DNA from: CAVSJJ01 sp963728395
GTDB lineage: Bacteria; Actinomycetota; Actinomycetes; Actinomycetales; Dermatophilaceae
Assembly: GCA_963728395.1 (NCBI GenBank)
Contig: CAVSJJ010000003.1
Span: 1 to 64,000 of the forward strand
Reading direction: 5' to 3'
Length of the DNA: 64,000 bases
Of this stretch, positions 21,280-29,659 are shown in pieces; position 1 is the first letter of the stretch, and every line of letters begins with the position of its first letter. The position numbers were made by a program, and so were the translations under genes. The notes under the pieces are model-generated. The model had not been told where the DNA came from. It ran no database searches and was given only the letters and a program-made list of their open reading frames with translations.

Positions 21280-22268
21280 GTGAGCGAGGTCCAGCCCGGC
21301 CGGTGCCGCCGCTACGTCCTCGTCGCGGGGCCGGAGCAGATCCTCGCCGAGCGGGCCGTGGCCCAGATCGTCGACGGACCTCACGGTGCACCACCCCGAC
21401 CTCGAGGTCATCCGGCTCTATGCCGCGGCATACGAGCCCGGCGAGCTCGCGCATCCACGCGAGCCCGTCCCTCTTCGGCGGCGCCAAGGCCCTCGTCGTC
21501 CACGACCTCGACGAGGCCGCCGAGGAGCTCCAGGCGGACGTCCAGGCGATCGTCGCCGGGCCGGCCGAGCCCGACCTCACCCTCGTCGTCCTCCACAAGG
21601 GCGGCAACCGCGGCAGGAAGACGCTCGAGGCCCTCAAGGGGGCGGGCGCGCGGGTCATCGACGTCCCGGCCATCAAGAGCGACCGCGACAAGGCCGACTT
21701 CGCCACCCACGAGTTCCGGCGGGCGCACCGGCGGGCGACGAGCGAGGCGGTGCACGCGCTCGTCGAGGCGGTCGGGCGCGACGTGCGGGAGCTCGCCGCC
21801 GCCTGCGCCCAGCTCATCGACGACACGACAGGCACGATCGACGAGCGCACCGTCCTCACCTACCACGGCGGCAAGGTCGAGGCCACCGGCTTCCGGGTGG
21901 CCGACGCGGCCGTGGGTGGCGACGCGGGGGAGGCGCTGCGTCTGCTCCGGCACGCCATCGCCGTCGGGGTCGACCCGGTCCCCATCGTCGCCGTCCTCGC
22001 CCAGCAGCTGCGCCAGCTCGTCAAGGTGGGCTCCGCGGGCCGCGGCCGGTCGGCCGACGTCGCCCGCGACCTCGGCCTCGCCCCGTGGCAGGTCGACAAG
22101 GCCCGTCGCGCGCTCGGGGGATGGAACGCCGAGGCGCTCGGCCGCTGCATCCAGGCCGTCGCCGAGGCCGACGCCGAGGTCAAGGGCGGCGGCCGGGACC
22201 CCGTGTATGCCGTCGAGCGCGCGGTCCTCACCATCACCCGCGAGCACGCTCGGCGCGGGGCCGGCTGA
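21280..22268 (+). CDS. holA: DNA polymerase III subunit delta (frameshifted near 5' end)
   Basis: The delta subunit opens the beta sliding clamp in the clamp loader. GTG at 21280 gives VSEVQPGRCRRYVLVAGPEQILAERAVAQIVD. DLEVIRLYAAAYEPGELA and HASPSLFGGAKALVVHDL follow, the latter being the hallmark of the family. The second domain has LVVLHKGGNRGRKTLEALK and the last has the helical collar (LRLLRHAIAVGVDPVPIVAVLAQQLRQLVKV, DLGLAPWQVDKARRALGGW). Shifts occur only near 21378 and 21450; the remaining 800 bases are one clean frame. Length about 329 residues is normal. It precedes rpsT, as in most actinobacteria. Confidence 0.9.
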
Positions 22269-22322
22269 GCAGCGGCCGCCGTTTTGGCCGAGGCGCCTGG
22301 TCGCTGGTACCTTTGCTTGTTG

Positions 22323-22350
22323 CGTACGCGCCTGAGGTCGTGCGCGTACG
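22323..22350 (+). promoter_or_regulatory. Palindromic element in the rpsT leader
   Basis: CGTACGCGC and GCGCGTACG are perfect 9-bp inverted repeats separated by 10 bases. They lie 110 bases before the S20 start in a 192-bp gap. The element may be an RNA hairpin in the S20 leader or an operator. Apart from it I see only a weak short stem at 22269-22295 in the gap. Confidence 0.4.
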
Positions 22351-22460
22351 AGCAGCACCCAGGCGCTTCACGCGCGGGTATCCCCACGCCCGGTCCCGAG
22401 GCGCGATCTGCCGCCCTCCTGACGGCATACCGACCCCACCAGAAAGCACGAGACAAGCAC

Positions 22461-22725
22461 GTGGCAAACATCAAGTCCCAGCTGAAGCGGATCAAGACGA
22501 ACCGGCAATCGCGACCGAGCGCAACAAGGCGGTCAAGAGCGAGCTCAAGACCTGCGATCCGCAAGTTCCGCGAGGCCGCCGACGCCGGCCACGCCGACGA
22601 GGCCCGCGAGGCTGCTCAAGGCGGCCTCGACGAAGCTCGACAAGGCCGTGAGCAAGGGCGTCATCCACGCCAACCAGGCCGCCAACAAGAAGTCGGCCAT
22701 GGCCAGGCGGGCCGCCCAGCTCTGA
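22461..22725 (+). CDS. rpsT: 30S ribosomal protein S20 (frameshifted)
   Basis: GTG at 22461 starts VANIKSQLKRIKTN, then TERNKAVKSELKT, IRKFREAADAGHADEAREA, STKLDKAVSKGVIHANQAANKKSAMARRAAQL and TGA. This is S20, a three-helix 16S rRNA-binding protein of about 87 residues. Single-base indels near 22507, 22556 and 22614 move the frame. Product size and the Lys-rich composition fit. The strong hairpin just downstream ends the unit. Confidence 0.92.
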
Positions 22726-22739
22726 GGCCGAGCCGCCCC

Positions 22740-22785
22740 GACGAGGGCCCGCCCACCCGCGGACAGCGGGGGCGGGCCCTCGTCG
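22740..22785 (+). terminator. rpsT terminator hairpin
   Basis: GACGAGGGCCCGCCC pairs with GGGCGGGCCCTCGTC around a 15-base loop. The stem is long, perfect and GC-rich, and begins 14 bases after the S20 stop. Confidence 0.75.
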
Positions 22786-22895
22786 CGTCCACCCGAGGAA
22801 TCGCCGATGCCGCGGGCCACCACCGGGCGAGGCCGAGGGGCATACTGGGTCGTCTGCGACCGGGGAGGGCCGCAGGAGAGATTCGGGGGTTTGCC

Positions 22896-23834
22896 ATGAC
22901 GGTGCGCGGACGCAGAACGGCACGATGGGCGGCGGTGGCCGGGCTGGTACTCGCCGGCCTGACGGGGGCCGCCGAGGGACCGGCCGGGGCGGCGGCATCG
23001 CCGGTCTGCGGCTGGGCGACCGGGGCTCCGCCATCGCAGTACGACCACGTCGTCCTCCTCATCTTCGAGAACAAGTGGCGCGACCAGATCTACAAGGGCT
23101 CCAACGCGCCCTACCTGCAGTCGCTCGCCGCGCAGTGCGGCACGGCGATGGCGATGCGGACCGTCGACTCGGACACGAGCCTTGCCAACTACATCGCGCT
23201 CACGTCGGGCTACACCGGGTATCCGAAGCACATCACGTCGAACCGCAATCCCAAGACGTGGCCGCAGTCCTCGGTGAGCATCTTCGAGCAGCTCGGGACG
23301 GACTGGAGGGACCTGGCCGAGAGCATGCCGAGCCCGTGCTACATCCACCATGCGACGGACTACACGGTCAACCACAACCCGGCGCCGTACTACACGCGGA
23401 TCGCCTCGAGGTGCAAGACCAACGACGTGCCGATGCCGACGACGCCGGACATCTCCTCGGCCTTCACGGTGCTGACACCGAACAAGACGCACATCATGCA
23501 CAAGCCGACCAGCACGTCGAAGACGACCCAGGCGCAACGAATCCAGAACGGCGACAACTGGGCCGCGGGATACCTGCCGAAGGTCTTCGCCTCGCCCGAG
23601 TACCGCGCGGGCAGGACCGTCGTCATCATCACCTGGGACGAGGGGACCTCCCGGCACGACGTCGTCCCGTTCATCGTCGCGTCGGCCTACACGCCGGCGG
23701 GTTACACGACGTCGGCCCCGCTCGACCACTACGCGACGCTCAAGGGCATGCAGCAGATGCTGGGGCTCTCGCTCCTCGGCCACGCGGCCGATCCCGGCAC
23801 CGCGTCCATCCGCGACTACTTCGGCCTGTCCTGA
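22896..23834 (+). CDS. Secreted SapM-like acid phosphatase/phosphoesterase
   Basis: The 312-residue frame is uninterrupted. A signal peptide (MTVRGRRTARWAAVAGLVLAGLTG, ending near AGAAASPV) is followed by YDHVVLLIFENKWRDQIYKGSNAPYLQSLAAQCG. Later come DTSLANYIALTSGYTGYP, PCYIHHATDY, GYLPKVFASPEYRAGRTVVIITWDEGTSRHDVVPFIV and DHYATLKGMQQMLGL. The FEN(K/R) start motif, SLANYIAL and TWDEG/DHY metal ligands are those of the phosphoesterase family (alkaline-phosphatase fold) that includes mycobacterial SapM and phospholipase C-type enzymes. Expected to be extracellular and to release phosphate from lipids or small esters. AGGAG lies 11 bases upstream. Lys and Asn codons are more frequent than in the neighbours. 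Confidence 0.85.
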   Translation: MTVRGRRTARWAAVAGLVLAGLTGAAEGPAGAAASPVCGWATGAPPSQYDHVVLLIFENKWRDQIYKGSNAPYLQSLAAQCGTAMAMRTVDSDTSLANYIALTSGYTGYPKHITSNRNPKTWPQSSVSIFEQLGTDWRDLAESMPSPCYIHHATDYTVNHNPAPYYTRIASRCKTNDVPMPTTPDISSAFTVLTPNKTHIMHKPTSTSKTTQAQRIQNGDNWAAGYLPKVFASPEYRAGRTVVIITWDEGTSRHDVVPFIVASAYTPAGYTTSAPLDHYATLKGMQQMLGLSLLGHAADPGTASIRDYFGLS

Positions 23835-23851
23835 GCCGCGTCGGAGGACGG

Positions 23852-23893
23852 ACGAGGAGGCCCGGGCGACCGCCGTCGCCCCCGAGCCTCCCC
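23852..23893 (+). terminator. Hairpin after the phosphoesterase gene
   Basis: The core GGGCGAC (23864-23870) pairs with GTCGCCC (23875-23881) around CGCC. The outer GAGG and CCTC bases extend the stem with bulges. It lies 30 bases after the stop. Confidence 0.55.
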
Positions 23894-24166
23894 GCTGCCG
23901 ACCCTGGAGGGGGCAGCCGGTGACGTGGGCCTCATGGGGTTGCCCGGCCCGCCGGCGCCCGTCTTCGTGAAGTCGATGTCCCCGGTCGGCGCCTGCCGGC
24001 CGGTGAGGTACGGGGAGCCGTGGCCCGGGGACCTCCCGATGGGTTACGCACGGTATCCACGACGTCGAGCCGAGCGACCTCGTGCTGCTCATGGTCGGGC
24101 GGATGGCACGGGCATGGGACACTGGACCGAGCCCGAGACCCCCGCCGACGAGGAACCCGCCGCACC
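23894..24166. other. Unassigned stretch between phosphoesterase and lepA
   Basis: No recognisable gene. On the minus strand, about 24035 down to 23900, one frame reads PGHGSPYLTGRQ, GDIDFTKTGAGGPGNPM, which looks protein-like and stop-free, but I recognise no family. On the plus strand DVEPSDLVLLMVGRMARAWDTG is open just before lepA. A small frameshifted gene on either strand is possible. I could not find a clear start with a ribosome site. Confidence 0.25.
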
Positions 24167-26036
24167 GTGTCCCCCCGCGCCACCGCCGCGTTGCCGCCGC
24201 ACGCGACCCCGCCCGAGGCGATCCGCAACTTCTGCATCATCGCCCACATCGACCACGGCAAGTCGACCCTCGCCGACCGGATGCTCCAGATCACCGGGGT
24301 CGTCGACGAGCGGACGATGCGCGCGCAGTACCTCGACCGGATGGACATCGAGCGCGAGCGCGGCATCACCATCAAGTCCCAGGCGGTGCGGATGCCGTGG
24401 GACGAGCGACGGCGCGGACCGTACGCCCTCAACATGATCGACACCCCCGGTCACGTCGACTTCACCTACGAGGTGACCCGCTCGCTCGCCGCCTGCGAGG
24501 GCGCGGTGCTGCTCGTCGACGCCGCCCAGGGCATCGAGGCCCAGACCCTGGCCAACCTCTACCTCGCGATGGAGAACGACCTGACGATCATCCCCGTCCT
24601 CAACAAGATCGACCTGCCGGCGGCCCAGCCCGAGAAGTACGCCGAGGAGCTGGCCGGCCTCATCGGCTGCGAGCCCGACGACGTGCCTCCGGGTCTCGGG
24701 CAAGACCGGCGAGGGCGTCGAGGCGCTGCTCGACGAGATCGTCCGCGCAGGTGCCGCGCGCCGGTCGGCGACCCCGACGCCGCCGCCCGGGCGATGATCT
24801 TCGACTCGGTCTACGACACCTACCGCGGGGTCGTCACCTACGTCCGGGTCATCGACGGCAACCTCAACCCGCGCGAGCGGATCGCGATGATGTCGACGAG
24901 GGCGACCCACGAGCTGCTCGAGATCGGCGTCATCTCGCCCGAGCCGGTGCCCGTCCAAGGGGCTCGGGCGTCGGCGAGGTCGGCTACCTCATCACCGGGG
25001 TGAAGGACGTGCGCCAGTCGCGCGGTCGGCGACACCGTGACCAACGCCGCCAAGCCGGCCGCGCACGGCGCTCGGCGGCTACCGCGACCCCAAGCCGATG
25101 GTCTTCTCGGGGCTCTACCCCATCGACGGCTCGGACTACCCCGACCTGCGCGACGCCCTCGACAAGCTCAAGCTCAACGACGCCGCGCTCGTCTACGAGC
25201 CGGAGACCTCGGCGGCGCTCGGCTTCGGCTTCCGCGTGCGGCTTCCTCGGCCTGCTCCACCTCGAGATCGTCCGGGAGCGGCTCGAGCGCGAGTTCGACC
25301 TCGACCTCATCTCGACCCAGCCCAACGTCGTCTACGACGTGACGATGGAGGACGGCACGCGAGGTCGCGGTCGACCAACCCCAGCGAGTTCCCCGGCGGC
25401 AAGATCGCCGAGGTCCGCGAGCCGGTCGTCCGGGCGACCGATCCTCGCCCCGAGCGAGCTTCATCGGCGCGATCATGGAGCTGTGCCAGAGCCGGCGCGG
25501 CACGCTGCGGGGGATGGACTACCTCTCCGAGGACCGGGTCGAGATGCGCTACACCCTGCCGCTCGCCGAGATCGTCTTCGACTTCTTCGACCAGCTGAAG
25601 TCGCGCACCCGCGGCTACGCCTCGCTCGACTACGAGCCCGACGGCGACCAGGTGGCCGACCTCGTCAAGGTCGACATCCTCCTGCAGGGCGAGACCGGTC
25701 GACGCCTTCAGCGCCATCGTGCACAAGGACAAGGCCTACGCCTACGGCGTCGCGATGGCCGGCAAGCTCAAGGAGCTCATCCCGCGCCAGCAGTTCGAGG
25801 TGCCGATCCAGGCCGCGATCGGCGCGCGGATCATCGCCCGCGAGAACATCCGCGCGATGCGCAAGGACGTCCTCGCCAAGTGCTACGGCGGTGACATCAC
25901 CCGCAAGCGCAAGCTGCTCGAGAAGCAGAAGGAGGGCAAGAAGCGGATGAAGATGGTCGGCCGGGTCGAGGTGCCCCAGGAGGCCTTCATCGCCGCCCTC
26001 TCCAGCGACTCCGCGGGCGAGAAGGCCCGCAAGTAG
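24167..26036 (+). CDS. lepA: Elongation factor 4 / LepA (frameshifted)
   Basis: LepA is a ribosomal GTPase that assists translation under stress and 30S maturation. GTG 24167 gives VSPRATAALPPHATPPEAIRNF. G1 is IAHIDHGKSTLADRM, G2 region MDIERERGITIKSQ, G3 MIDTPGHVDF, G4 PVLNKIDLPAA. The EF4-specific C-terminal domain includes YASLDYEPDGDQVADLVKVDILLQGE, KDKAYAYGVAMAGKLKELIPRQQFEVPIQAAIGARIIARE (split over 25720-25850) and the basic tail AKCYGGDITRKRKLLEKQKEGKKRMK. The stop TAG is at 26034. Indels cluster at 24686, 24746, 24758, 24955, 25025, 25070, 25240 and 25360-25450. Confidence 0.95.
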
Positions 26037-26053
26037 CGCTCCCGCGCGACGGC

Positions 26054-26644
26054 TCACGCCGGGACGGTCGACTCCTCGACGGTGCCGCCGTCGACGGGAC
26101 CGTCCCGCCATGCCGCCGGGCGGTCGGCGAGCGCGAGGATGGAACGGAGCTCACGCGGCCACACGGCATACCCGCCCGCGGCCGCGCCGTCGGCGTCGTC
26201 CTCGATGTCCGCGCGCGGCCACCAGCAGACGTCGACGTAGCAGAGCCGCTCCTCCTCGGTGTGCCCGGAGACGTCGACCTCGAAGGCGGGCACCCGCAGG
26301 ACGTAGTAGACCTCCGTCTGCTCGAGCACCTGGTCGCTGTAGCCGTGGAGGACGCGTCGGGTGCTGACGGGTCCGCTCAGGAGGACGGGGTCGATCACCA
26401 ACCCCGTCTCCTCGCGCACCTCGCGGACGGCGGCCTCGAGGTCGCTCTCTCCGGGTTCCACGCCCCCGCCGGGGGTGCCCCACCAGTGCGGGACCGGGGT
26501 CAGGCCGAGGTCGGAGTCGAGGAAGAGCAGGAGCCGGTCCGCGTCGTCGACGATGAGGACGCGGACCGCTCGGCGCTCGCGACGGGGCCGGTCCGCCGGC
26601 TCGGGGGCGCGGAAGCCGGGCTGCCCGGGCAGAGGGGGCGTCAT
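26054..26644 (-). CDS. NUDIX hydrolase
   Basis: The frame is intact (196 residues). The Nudix box GGGVEPGESDLEAAVREVREETGL (positions about 26410-26480) matches GX5EX7REUXEEXGU, with the Mg2+-binding glutamates present. Just before it, HWWGTPGG is typical of a subgroup of about 150-200 residues acting on nucleoside diphosphate derivatives. The N terminus MTPPLPGQPGFRAPEPADRPRRERRAVRVLIVDD fits. An upstream ATG at 26701 would overlap the divergent DUF4442 gene and is less likely. Substrate is not predictable. It converges with lepA. Confidence 0.85.
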   Translation of the reverse strand: MTPPLPGQPGFRAPEPADRPRRERRAVRVLIVDDADRLLLFLDSDLGLTPVPHWWGTPGGGVEPGESDLEAAVREVREETGLVIDPVLLSGPVSTRRVLHGYSDQVLEQTEVYYVLRVPAFEVDVSGHTEEERLCYVDVCWWPRADIEDDADGAAAGGYAVWPRELRSILALADRPAAWRDGPVDGGTVEESTVPA

Positions 26645-26690
26645 CCCCGTCACCCTATCCGGTGGCCCTACTCGCGGGTAACATCGGCGC

Positions 26691-27152
26691 ATGCCCGACA
26701 CCTACGCGCTGTACCGACGCCTGGTCACCCGTCCCCTCGGCCGTCGGGCGTTCTCGAGCGCCTTTGCCTGGAAGGCGCCCTACTTCCGCTCGGTGCGCCC
26801 CCAGGTCCGGGAGATGCGCCCGCACCGCGCGAGGTGACGATCCGCAAGCGCCGGGCCGTGCTCAACCACATCGGCACCATCCACGCCATCGCCGTGTGCA
26901 ACGGGCTCGAGGCCGCGATGGGGCTGCTTGCCGAGGCGACGACTCCGGCCCACCGACGGTGGATCCCCGTCGGCATGGAGGTCGTCTACCTGGCGAAGGC
27001 GAGCAGCGACCTCCGCTGCGTCGCCGTCACCGACCCGCGAGGACTGGGAGCAGGAGATCGTGCCCGTCCGGGTCGGTGCGGTGCGGACCGACGGGACTCC
27101 CGTCGTCGAGGGGGTCATCCGGATCCGGGTCACCGACCGTCCGACGCGCTGA
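26691..27152 (+). CDS. DUF4442 hotdog-fold protein (frameshifted)
   Basis: ATG 26691 gives MPDTYALYRRLVTRPLGRRAFSSAFAWKAPYF. Then RPQVREMRPHRAEVTIRKRRAVLNHIGTIHAIAVCNGLEAAMGLLAEATTP, WIPVGMEVVYLAKA and VVEGVIRIRVTDRP. The pattern (NHIGTIHAIA near the predicted active-site turn) is that of DUF4442, a single hotdog domain related to acyl-CoA thioesterases. About 150 residues, as expected. Shifts near 26790, 26830 and 27040. Function is inferred from fold only. Confidence 0.75.
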
Positions 27153-27175
27153 GGGCCCGGCCCGACCCGGGCGGC

Positions 27176-27960
27176 TCAGCCGCGGAGCGCGCGCCGCAGG
27201 GTCTCGACCTCGTCGTCGGCCCAGCCCTGGTCGCGCAGCCACCCGGCCGAGCCGCCGAAGCCCTCGGCCAGGGCGTCGAGGATGGCCGCCATCGACTCCG
27301 GCTTCGGGGTCTGGTCGGCGAGGGGCTGGGCGCGCAGGGCGGGGCCGTAGAGCGGTCGATCGGCGAGCCGGTCCATGATCGCCTCGATGCGCTGCGCGGA
27401 GAGGGCGTAGTCGGCGATGATCTCGTCCTGGGGGACCCCGGCGACGTCGAGGGCGATGCCGACGACGGTGCCGGTGCGGTCCTTGCCCGCCGCGCAGTGG
27501 ACGATCGTCGCACCGGTGCTCGTCGCGACGACCCGCAGGGCTGCCGAGACCGAGTCGGGGCGGTCGGAGAGGTAGCCGAGGTAGTGCCCGGCCCAGTAGG
27601 ACACGTCGCGTCGGCCTCGGTCGCCGTCGCGGGCCCACGGCATGGCGAGCGCCGCGTCGACCGTGGCCCGCCGGCCGGCCTCGCGCAGGAGCGAGTGGTG
27701 GTGATGGGTGACGTCGGTGAGGCCCGAAGAGCGGGCCGGGACCCTCCTCGTGCACCTCGGTGTCGCTGCGAAGGTCGACGATATCGCTCACCCCAGCTCG
27801 TCGACGAGGGTGCGGACCGCCGCCGGGGAGAGGTCCTGGAGGTTGTCGGAGCGGATGAGCCGACGGGGGCGGATCACGCCGCCGTCGGTCGGTCGGGAGG
27901 CCGCCCGAGGTCGCGCATGTTGACAACGCCCTCGAGCTCGACCCAGCGGGTGACTGCCAC
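27176..27960 (-). CDS. Tyrosine-specific protein phosphatase family (CX5R) (frameshifted)
   Basis: GTG 27960 starts VAVTRWVELEGVVNMRDLG, a common opening of the bacterial Tyr/Ser phosphatase family (PtpB/MptpB-like). LIRSDNLQDLSPAAVRTLVDELG and DIVDLRSDTEVHEEGPGPLF lead to the P-loop IVHCAAGKDRTGTVVGIALDVAGVP (27430-27510), with Cys, Lys-Asp and Arg of HCxxGKDRTG present. The C-terminal LRDQGWADDEVETLRRALRG follows. An in-frame ATG at 27990 is an alternative start. Shifts occur near 27620, 27730, 27785 and 27880. It may act on phosphotyrosine or phosphoinositides, as MptpB does. This is inference. Confidence 0.83.
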
Positions 27961-28051
27961 CGGCCCATCGTAGGCGCCCCACGGCGACATACCCCCGGCG
28001 GGTGCCGGCCCGACCGGCGCCCGCGGGGGCCGGTCGGAGAGGCCGCGCGGA

Positions 28052-28981
28052 CTACCGGTCGGCGGCCGCGCCTGCCTCGGCCGCGTCCGCCACGGCGGCG
28101 GCGACGAGGAGGTCGGCGAGCCCGCTGCCGAGGTTCTGGACGACGACCCGGCCGCTCGGCCGGGGGGCGTGGAGAAGGTGCCCGGTCCACGCCGTCGGCG
28201 CGGGGTAGTCCCCGAGCGAACGCCGCTCGGCTGCCACCGACGCGAACTGGCGCACGTCGTCGCTGGCGAGGACGGCGGCGGTGTCCGCGAGGTCGGGGCC
28301 GACGCTGGTCGCCCAGTCGAGGGGGAGCAGGAGGGCGTCCTCGCGAACCCAGCCCGGGACGAGCCGGACGTCGGTGAGCCCGAGCGCGAGGACGGTGACG
28401 ACGACAGCGGCGTCGCGCACGGCGGCCTCCCGGGACCGGGCGGCATCGACCCGCAGACCGGGGGCGTGCTCGCCGGCCCAGGCGGCGAGCTCCTCGACGG
28501 CCTCGCGACGGCGCGCCCACACCCTGACCCGGTCGTGGCCGAGGGCGGCCAGAACCCGCAGATGGGAGCGTGCCTGGACGCCGGCGCCGATGACGGCCAC
28601 GTCGCCGTCCGGTGCGAGGGCGCGCACACAGGCCCCCGACACCGCCGCGCTGCGCGCCGCAGTGAGCGTCCCCGCCTCCATGACGGCGCGGGGGAGGCCG
28701 GTCGTCCCGTCGTTGACGATCATGACCCCCGACGCCGTCGGGAGCCCGCGCAGCGCGTTGTCGGGTGCGACGGCGATCCACTTGCACCCGAGCAGCCCCC
28801 GCTCCGGGAAGGCGGCGGGCATCGCGTGCGCCCTGAGGTTGGCGGACGGGCGGACGCCGGGCTTGGGCGGGACGTCGGCCCGGCCTTCGGCGAGCGCAAG
28901 GAGGCTCTCCTCGACGAGGTCGATGAGGGCCGACGGCTCCGGAAGGAGGTCTCGGACGTCGGCGTCGGAGAGGACGCGCAC
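28052..28981 (-). CDS. Ornithine cyclodeaminase/mu-crystallin family protein
   Basis: The frame is intact at 309 residues, GTG start at 28981 (VRVLSDADVRDLLPEPSALIDLVEESLLALAEGRA). Key segments are PPKPGVRP, GCKWIAVAPDNALRGLPTASGVMIVNDGTTGLPRAVMEAGTLTAARSAAVS (28640-28800), the Rossmann motif VAVIGAGVQARSHLRVLAA, and DVVVTVLA-like strands. Members reduce or deaminate amino acids (ornithine to proline, ketimine or piperideine-2-carboxylate reduction). Substrate cannot be assigned from context. It lies upstream of the phosphatase gene on the same strand. Confidence 0.82.
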   Translation of the reverse strand: MRVLSDADVRDLLPEPSALIDLVEESLLALAEGRADVPPKPGVRPSANLRAHAMPAAFPERGLLGCKWIAVAPDNALRGLPTASGVMIVNDGTTGLPRAVMEAGTLTAARSAAVSGACVRALAPDGDVAVIGAGVQARSHLRVLAALGHDRVRVWARRREAVEELAAWAGEHAPGLRVDAARSREAAVRDAAVVVTVLALGLTDVRLVPGWVREDALLLPLDWATSVGPDLADTAAVLASDDVRQFASVAAERRSLGDYPAPTAWTGHLLHAPRPSGRVVVQNLGSGLADLLVAAAVADAAEAGAAADR

Positions 28982-29009
28982 CCGGCATACGGTAGCGGGG
29001 CGGATGAGT

Positions 29010-29044
29010 GAGGGCCCCGGGAAGTATGAGTTCCCGGGGCCCTC
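29010..29044. repeat. Perfect hairpin, copy 1 of a twin element
   Basis: GAGGGCCCCGGGAA and TTCCCGGGGCCCTC are perfect 14-bp arms with the loop GTATGAG. It lies 28 bases upstream of the minus-strand cyclodeaminase start. An almost identical copy with the same loop is 456 bases further on. Confidence 0.75.
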
Positions 29045-29340
29045 TCCCGGTGGTGGCCGAAGCCTCCACCGGTGGCCGACGCCGAGGCGCCGACCCGGCT
29101 CGGACCCGAGGGTCCGCGCCCGGTCTGGACCGAGGCCCAGACCTCGCCCGGGCCGAGGCCCGGACGTGGCTCGGGGCCGAGGCCCCGCGCCCGGCCAGAG
29201 TCGAGACCCTGGCCCGACCAGAGCCGAAGCCCTGGCCGTCGACCGTGGGCCGAGGCCCCCGGTCCGACCCGGGGTCGAGACCCCGGTCCGGTCTCCGCCT
29301 TGCGGCGGCTACAGGGGTATTTCTAGTCCACCGGCGAGGC
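29045..29340. repeat. Minisatellite-like GC-rich imperfect repeats
   Basis: About ten units of 20-27 bp start with CCGAGGCCC or close variants (CCGAAGCCC, TCGAGACCC, CCGAGGCGC) followed by CCGG-type spacers. The units share internal GGCC palindromes, so the stretch can fold into many alternative stems. No coding frame shows protein-like conservation. A further unit follows the second twin hairpin (29502-29530). It occupies much of the 680-bp gap before hemW. Confidence 0.6.
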
Positions 29341-29390
29341 GGTCGCAAGGGGTTCGGCGGAGATTCGGCCAACCAAATTTCGCAGGGCCC

Positions 29391-29413
29391 CGGCGTGTCG
29401 CGCCGACACGCCG
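29391..29413. promoter_or_regulatory. 23-bp palindrome in a lower-GC island
   Basis: CGGCGTGTCG and CGACACGCCG are perfect arms around CGC. The flanks (AACCAAATTTCGC before, GATTCCGTTGTGACACAAGT after) are the least GC-rich part of the area. TGTGACACA nearby is a second short palindrome. It may be a protein-binding site or a small structured RNA. I do not recognise the factor. Confidence 0.45.
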
Positions 29414-29465
29414 ATTCCGTTGTGACACAAGTGAATTGGCGACGGACTGGCCACGGGGCATGGAT

Positions 29466-29500
29466 GAGGGCCCCGGGAAGTATGAGTTCCCGAGGCCCTC
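29466..29500. repeat. Hairpin, copy 2 of the twin element
   Basis: GAGGGCCCCGGGAA, loop GTATGAG, TTCCCGAGGCCCTC: identical to copy 1 except for one base in the right arm. The bases just before each copy (GGATGAG) also match. The pair brackets the minisatellite and the 29391-29413 palindrome. Confidence 0.7.
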
Positions 29501-29659
29501 AGCGACCCGGGTCGAAACCCCGGTCGGCGCTCTCACCGAGGTGATCGCGTAGGAGTATGTGTAGTCCTCCCGACGGCACGCCGCAACCCCAATCGGACGA
29601 TCCAGGGGCGGGTGTGCTCGGCATCACGCCGGAGTCCTCCGTGGGGCCCGGATGACAGG

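Noticed and set aside
22269..22300. holA terminator (CGGCC...GGCCG)
   Set aside because: Only a 5-bp stem; too weak to list as a feature.
27027..29372. A 781-codon minus-strand frame across the phosphatase, cyclodeaminase and repeat region
   Set aside because: It merges wrong frames of two real genes with the repeat-rich intergenic region.
29008..29544. Plus-strand 178-codon frame with repeated MRAPGSMSSRGP
   Set aside because: The peptide repeat is just translation of the twin hairpin; the rest has no protein-like conservation or ribosome site.
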